DNA from: Dimargaris cristalligena
Lineage: Eukaryota; Kickxellomycota; Dimargaritomycetes; Dimargaritales; Dimargaritaceae
Direction: 5' to 3'
Assembly (NCBI GenBank): GCA_027576995.1
Contig: JANBQC010000293.1
Span: 1 to 33,467 of the forward strand
DNA length: 33,467 nt
Position 1 is the stretch's first letter. Each line of letters opens with the position of its first letter. The notes below the pieces were generated by a model, which was not told the origin of the DNA, ran no database searches, and saw nothing but the letters and a program-made list of their open reading frames with translations. Below are positions 30,627 through 33,467 of this stretch, piece by piece. Position numbers and translations under genes: made by a program.

Positions 30627-31979
30627 ATGCCATCGCCAACGACGACCCTTCCCCCCGTCAACGCCAGCACCCCGTCGGCCAAGCGCCTCATGCAGGAATG
30701 GCGCCACCTCCGCCAGGAGAACTCGCCCCATTACGAGGCCGCCCCTTTGGAAGACAACCTGTTTGAGTGGCATTTCACCCTCCGCGGCCAACCCGACACC
30801 GATTTCGCCGGCGGCAAGTACCACGGCCGCATCCTCCTACCTTCGGAATACCCGCTCAAACCCCCGAGCGTCATTTTCCTCACCCCCAACGGCCGGTTCC
30901 AGCTGCACAAGAAGATATGTCTGTCCATGACCCAATACCACCCCGAGAGTTGGCAGCCCGCCTGGGACCTGCGCTGTATCCTGTTGGCTCTCATTTCGTT
31001 CATGCCCAGTGAGGTGTCCAACAGTGTGGGCGATATCAATTACTCCACCGAACAGCGCCAGCAGCTGGCGAAAGAGTAAGTGCAAGAGCATACCTTTAGA
31101 ATGGGATGGTGCGGGAGAGGGCTGCAGTTGAGGGCGGTATTAGGGAGAGTGCCTCCCTCCCCCTATTTCCCCCGCACCCTTCTATTTCGTGGTTTCGGTA
31201 GTGTAACCCTCTACTCCTCTTGTTCATTGTGCGCTTTGTAGGCGGCAGGGATAGATAATGAGCATTTTATTCTACCACCCGCATACCTCCAAATCCAAAC
31301 TAACCCATATCTCTATATTTAAATACGCCTTTTTATCGCTTCCAACCCCCCTTCTTGGTATACGCTCAGCTCCCACCATTGGCAGTGCCCCCAGTGCCAT
31401 CTGTCCATGTCCGAGGTGCTCCTTGCGGACCCCTCGACTGACTCTACCTCCTCCGACGGGACGAGCAGTAGGCCCGCCATTACCACCGACAACATCCCCC
31501 TGATGGCCCTCCAGTACAGCCCCTCCAGCAAACCCGCCGACGCCCCGGACGACCAATTCGCGTCCCCCGCCCTGGTCCCTTTGGACGCGGATCCCACCAC
31601 CTCTTCTTCTTCTTCTACTCCCTCAACCAGGCCCGCGATGGTCACCCTAAACGCCGCCCAACGCGGAACGGGAGTAGCCCGCCCCGACAATGAGTATACT
31701 AACGTACTTTCAACAGTACCCAAAGACCAACAGGAGCTCCATAGTACCTGGAATAAGCATAGTTCCGCCGGAAAAATTTCTCAGTCGGCCTCCCCCCTGG
31801 ATAGTAGTAGTAGTAGTGGTGGGGGTGCCTTATCGGGATTGCATGGAAGAGCCGCCCAGGTGACCTCGTCTTCGGCTACCCCCAAGGTATTCGGGCTCAA
31901 TAACCGGCAGTGGGATGCTATCATCGTGGTTCTCCTCATTATCCTGGTTACTATGCTCTTCTGCAAATGCTCTGCTTAA
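30627..31979 (+). CDS. Tail-anchored ubiquitin-conjugating enzyme, UBC6/UBE2J type, two exons
   Basis: Exon 1 is 30627-31075 and exon 2 is 31370-31979, with a GTAAGT donor, a CGCTCAG acceptor and a 294-bp intron, giving 352 residues. Residues 19-145 are a non-canonical E2 core: P-L-E-D-N-L-F-E-W-H-F-T at 40-51, G-G-K-Y-H-G-R-I at 62-69, Y-P-L-K-P-P at 75-80, T-P-N-G-R-F in place of the usual HPN site, and the active-site Cys98 in K-K-I-C-L-S. Q-Y-H-P-E-S-W-Q-P-A-W follows, diagnostic for this group. Exon 2 opens with a W-Q-C-P-Q-C pair of cysteines as in UBE2J1. A Ser/Thr/Pro-rich linker follows, then a hydrophobic tail at about 331-347 (I-I-V-V-L-L-I-I-L-V) ending K-C-S-A. Such E2s sit on the ER membrane and serve ER-associated degradation. 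Confidence 0.94.
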
Positions 31980-32721
31980 ATATGCTTCGTGCCCCCCCCC
32001 TCTATTAACTCCCTTTTCATATGTGTACCCCCCCCTCTCCATACACCTTCATCCCGGGGGACTCCTTCGCACGATGACACCCACCGCCTTGGTGCTTGTT
32101 TCGGATGGGAAGAGGGAGGGGGCGAGTAATAAGCGGCTTTTTCCCCTTCGCCTTACTTGCCCCCCCCATATGTTTCTTTAGTCTCGGCCGACCATTAGCG
32201 GTTCTCTTTATTCTTCCAGCACTATTGTATATTACGAACCCCCACACCTACACACCCACTTTCTATCGCCATTTAACGCCTGTGTTAAATCAAATGAAAA
32301 TCTCAATAAAAATCATGGTTGTACATCGTTTCTATGATTATTGATTGGTTTGCTCGTATTGGTAAACCTACTTTTTAATTCCGTCTACTCCCTAACTATT
32401 TTGCTAATGAAGAAAGGGGGTACCAACCAAGTCACGTCGCAGCATTATGCCAACCCTTGCAATTTATTACTACCAATAAGATCACGACACCATTTCAATT
32501 GGTGAGGAGCTCTCGACATTAAGGACAATCAAAAATCCACCAGAATTATACATTAAATATACCATTCGAATCAATAATATATGAGGTCCACAAAGACTGG
32601 AGGGGGTGGAATGAAGAGAAGTAAATGGGGTAGGGGGGGGGGAATCCCAGACTGGACGTCGATAATGGTGATAGGTTGTGTAGTGGGGACTTCAACGACC
32701 CTTCCCCCATCCTTGTTGATC
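31980..32721. other. Spacer between the E2 and RRP8 genes (convergent 3' ends)
   Basis: No gene supported. AATAAAAATC at about 32303-32312 suits polyadenylation of the plus-strand E2 gene. Several C or G homopolymers occur (31992-32000, 32160-32166, 32634-32641). An open minus frame at 32571-32789 continues past the RRP8 stop in another phase and looks like a shadow. Confidence 0.5.
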
Positions 32722-33183
32722 TTAACGCCGTTTATAAATGCACGGCTTAAGCAGCTCAACGGTAGTAATGGGTTTGTCGCTTGGCCCATCGAGTTCGCCT
32801 TCCGTTTGGCGGGCGGGAATCTTTTGGAATTCGAATTGAATGAACATTTTGTTGGAGTCGTCCTGTATAGATATTAATGATAGCAGGTTTTTTTAATAAA
32901 ATAAAATAAATAAATAGGGGGGATAGTTAGTTAGTAACGGTCAATAAAAGCTAGGGGAGCGCAAGATCTCATGGGACGAAGAATGGGCTGAACTATCAGC
33001 TATAAAAATAACAATACACTAAGCAGAATATTCGCCGTTAAAATAAGAACATTTAAATATAAGTATAGCATCGAACGTCACTTTACCCTGTTCAGTAATC
33101 GGAACCCCATTCTGGTCAGGGTTTTCACGAATTTACCAATGTTGGTGAACCGGCTAATCACTTCGGCTATCCACAAATTACCG
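32722..33183 (-). CDS. RRP8: RRP8, nucleolar rRNA (m1A) methyltransferase, last two exons (5' part outside the window)
   Basis: Minus-strand exons 33183-33087 (97 nt, acceptor GCTACAG, donor GTAAAG) and 32862-32722 (141 nt, acceptor TATACAG) join in phase and end in a stop. The reading W-I-A-E-V-I-S-R-F at 4-12 of this fragment, then F-V-K-T-L-T-R-M-G-F-R, and the final L-L-K-P-C-I-Y-K-R-R follow the C-terminus of Rrp8, which in human ends L-Q-P-C-L-Y-K-R-R. Rrp8 is an S-adenosylmethionine-dependent enzyme that makes m1A in 25S/28S rRNA in the nucleolus. The SAM-binding motifs lie upstream, beyond an intron of at least 284 bp that runs off the right edge. Only 78 residues are visible. Confidence 0.9.
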
Positions 33184-33395
33184 CTGTAGCAAAAAATGAT
33201 AATAATAATGATAAAAGTAGTGGATAGAGGCGGGGGTTAGTCATTCGATTCGACCCCCAGTAGATTGCATGTTTAGATATGGCCCCCCTCCCCGCCTTTT
33301 ACTCGTGTTTAAGGCCGGGTCTTAAAGGTGCCATCACATGTAGGGAGGGGAGGAGTCAATATTACAAAATCAGATATTTCCTTAACGCCAACAAT

Positions 33396-33396
<1 letters not shown>

Positions 33397-33432
<36 letters not shown>
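33397..33432. repeat. Compound CA-TA microsatellite in the RRP8 intron
   Basis: CA run followed directly by a TA run near the right edge, similar to the array before the MADS gene. Confidence 0.9.
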
Positions 33433-33467
33433 CCAAAAAAAAACAAAAACTTAAAAAAGCTAAAGTT

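Noticed and set aside
32571..32789. Minus ORF overlapping the RRP8 end
   Set aside because: It uses another phase than the RRP8 C-terminus, which has a specific match ending in K-R-R and a proper stop.
1..33467. tRNA, rRNA and CRISPR-like arrays
   Set aside because: I found no tRNA arm pattern with a paired acceptor stem, no rRNA sequence and no regularly spaced repeats; the only arrays are simple microsatellites.

Overview
The window looks like nuclear DNA of a fungus, most likely an early-diverging, intron-rich one. This is inferred from protein families and gene structure, not from a marker gene. Fungal signs are an Mhr1/mL67-type mitochondrial ribosomal protein, an Rlm1/MEF2-type MADS factor, a Ppn2/ApaH-like phosphatase and a Vps55 protein. 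Exons are joined by GTAAGT-like donors and mostly 140-300 bp introns. Several genes are cut into exons too small to show as long ORFs, so I rebuilt them by matching splice sites and reading phase to known protein families.

Layout. 1-1045: decayed repeat DNA with one CpG before position 1022. It holds a dead copy of the phosphatase gene (about 183-567) and a 149-bp MITE (896-1044). 2508-4301 (+): intact ApaH-like/Ppn2-like phosphatase, two exons. 4302-8631: no gene seen, becoming strongly pyrimidine-rich before the MADS gene. 8632-10984 (+): MEF2/Rlm1-like MADS factor, two exons. 10985-16180: mostly featureless, with a small secreted-type ORF (13210-13473, -) and a frame-broken ORF (15278-15588). 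16181-17858 (+): unrecognised protein with a signal peptide. 20199-21362 (+): seven-helix receptor-like protein. 21467-22590: a second CpG-poor block, part of which is an inverted diverged copy of the left-end repeat.

23079-27562 (-): three conserved multi-exon housekeeping genes in tandem: UPF0538 (C2orf76 family, five exons), MHR1/mL67 (two exons) and VPS55 (six exons, one of 23 nt). 27563-30626: only weak exon candidates plus a second MITE copy (29949-30095). 30627-31979 (+): tail-anchored UBC6/UBE2J-type E2, two exons. 32722-33183 (-): last two exons of RRP8, whose 5' part lies beyond the right edge.

The genes do not form one pathway. Vps55 (endosome to vacuole), Ubc6/UBE2J (ER-associated degradation) and the Ppn2-like phosphatase (vacuolar in yeast) act in the endomembrane system. 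Rrp8 and Mhr1/mL67 serve the nucleolar and mitochondrial ribosome. The MADS factor and the receptor are signalling components. I found no clear new multi-gene system. The most notable signals are the mutated phosphatase copy with its functional parent 2 kb away, the CpG-empty repeat islands, and a TA-flanked MITE family.
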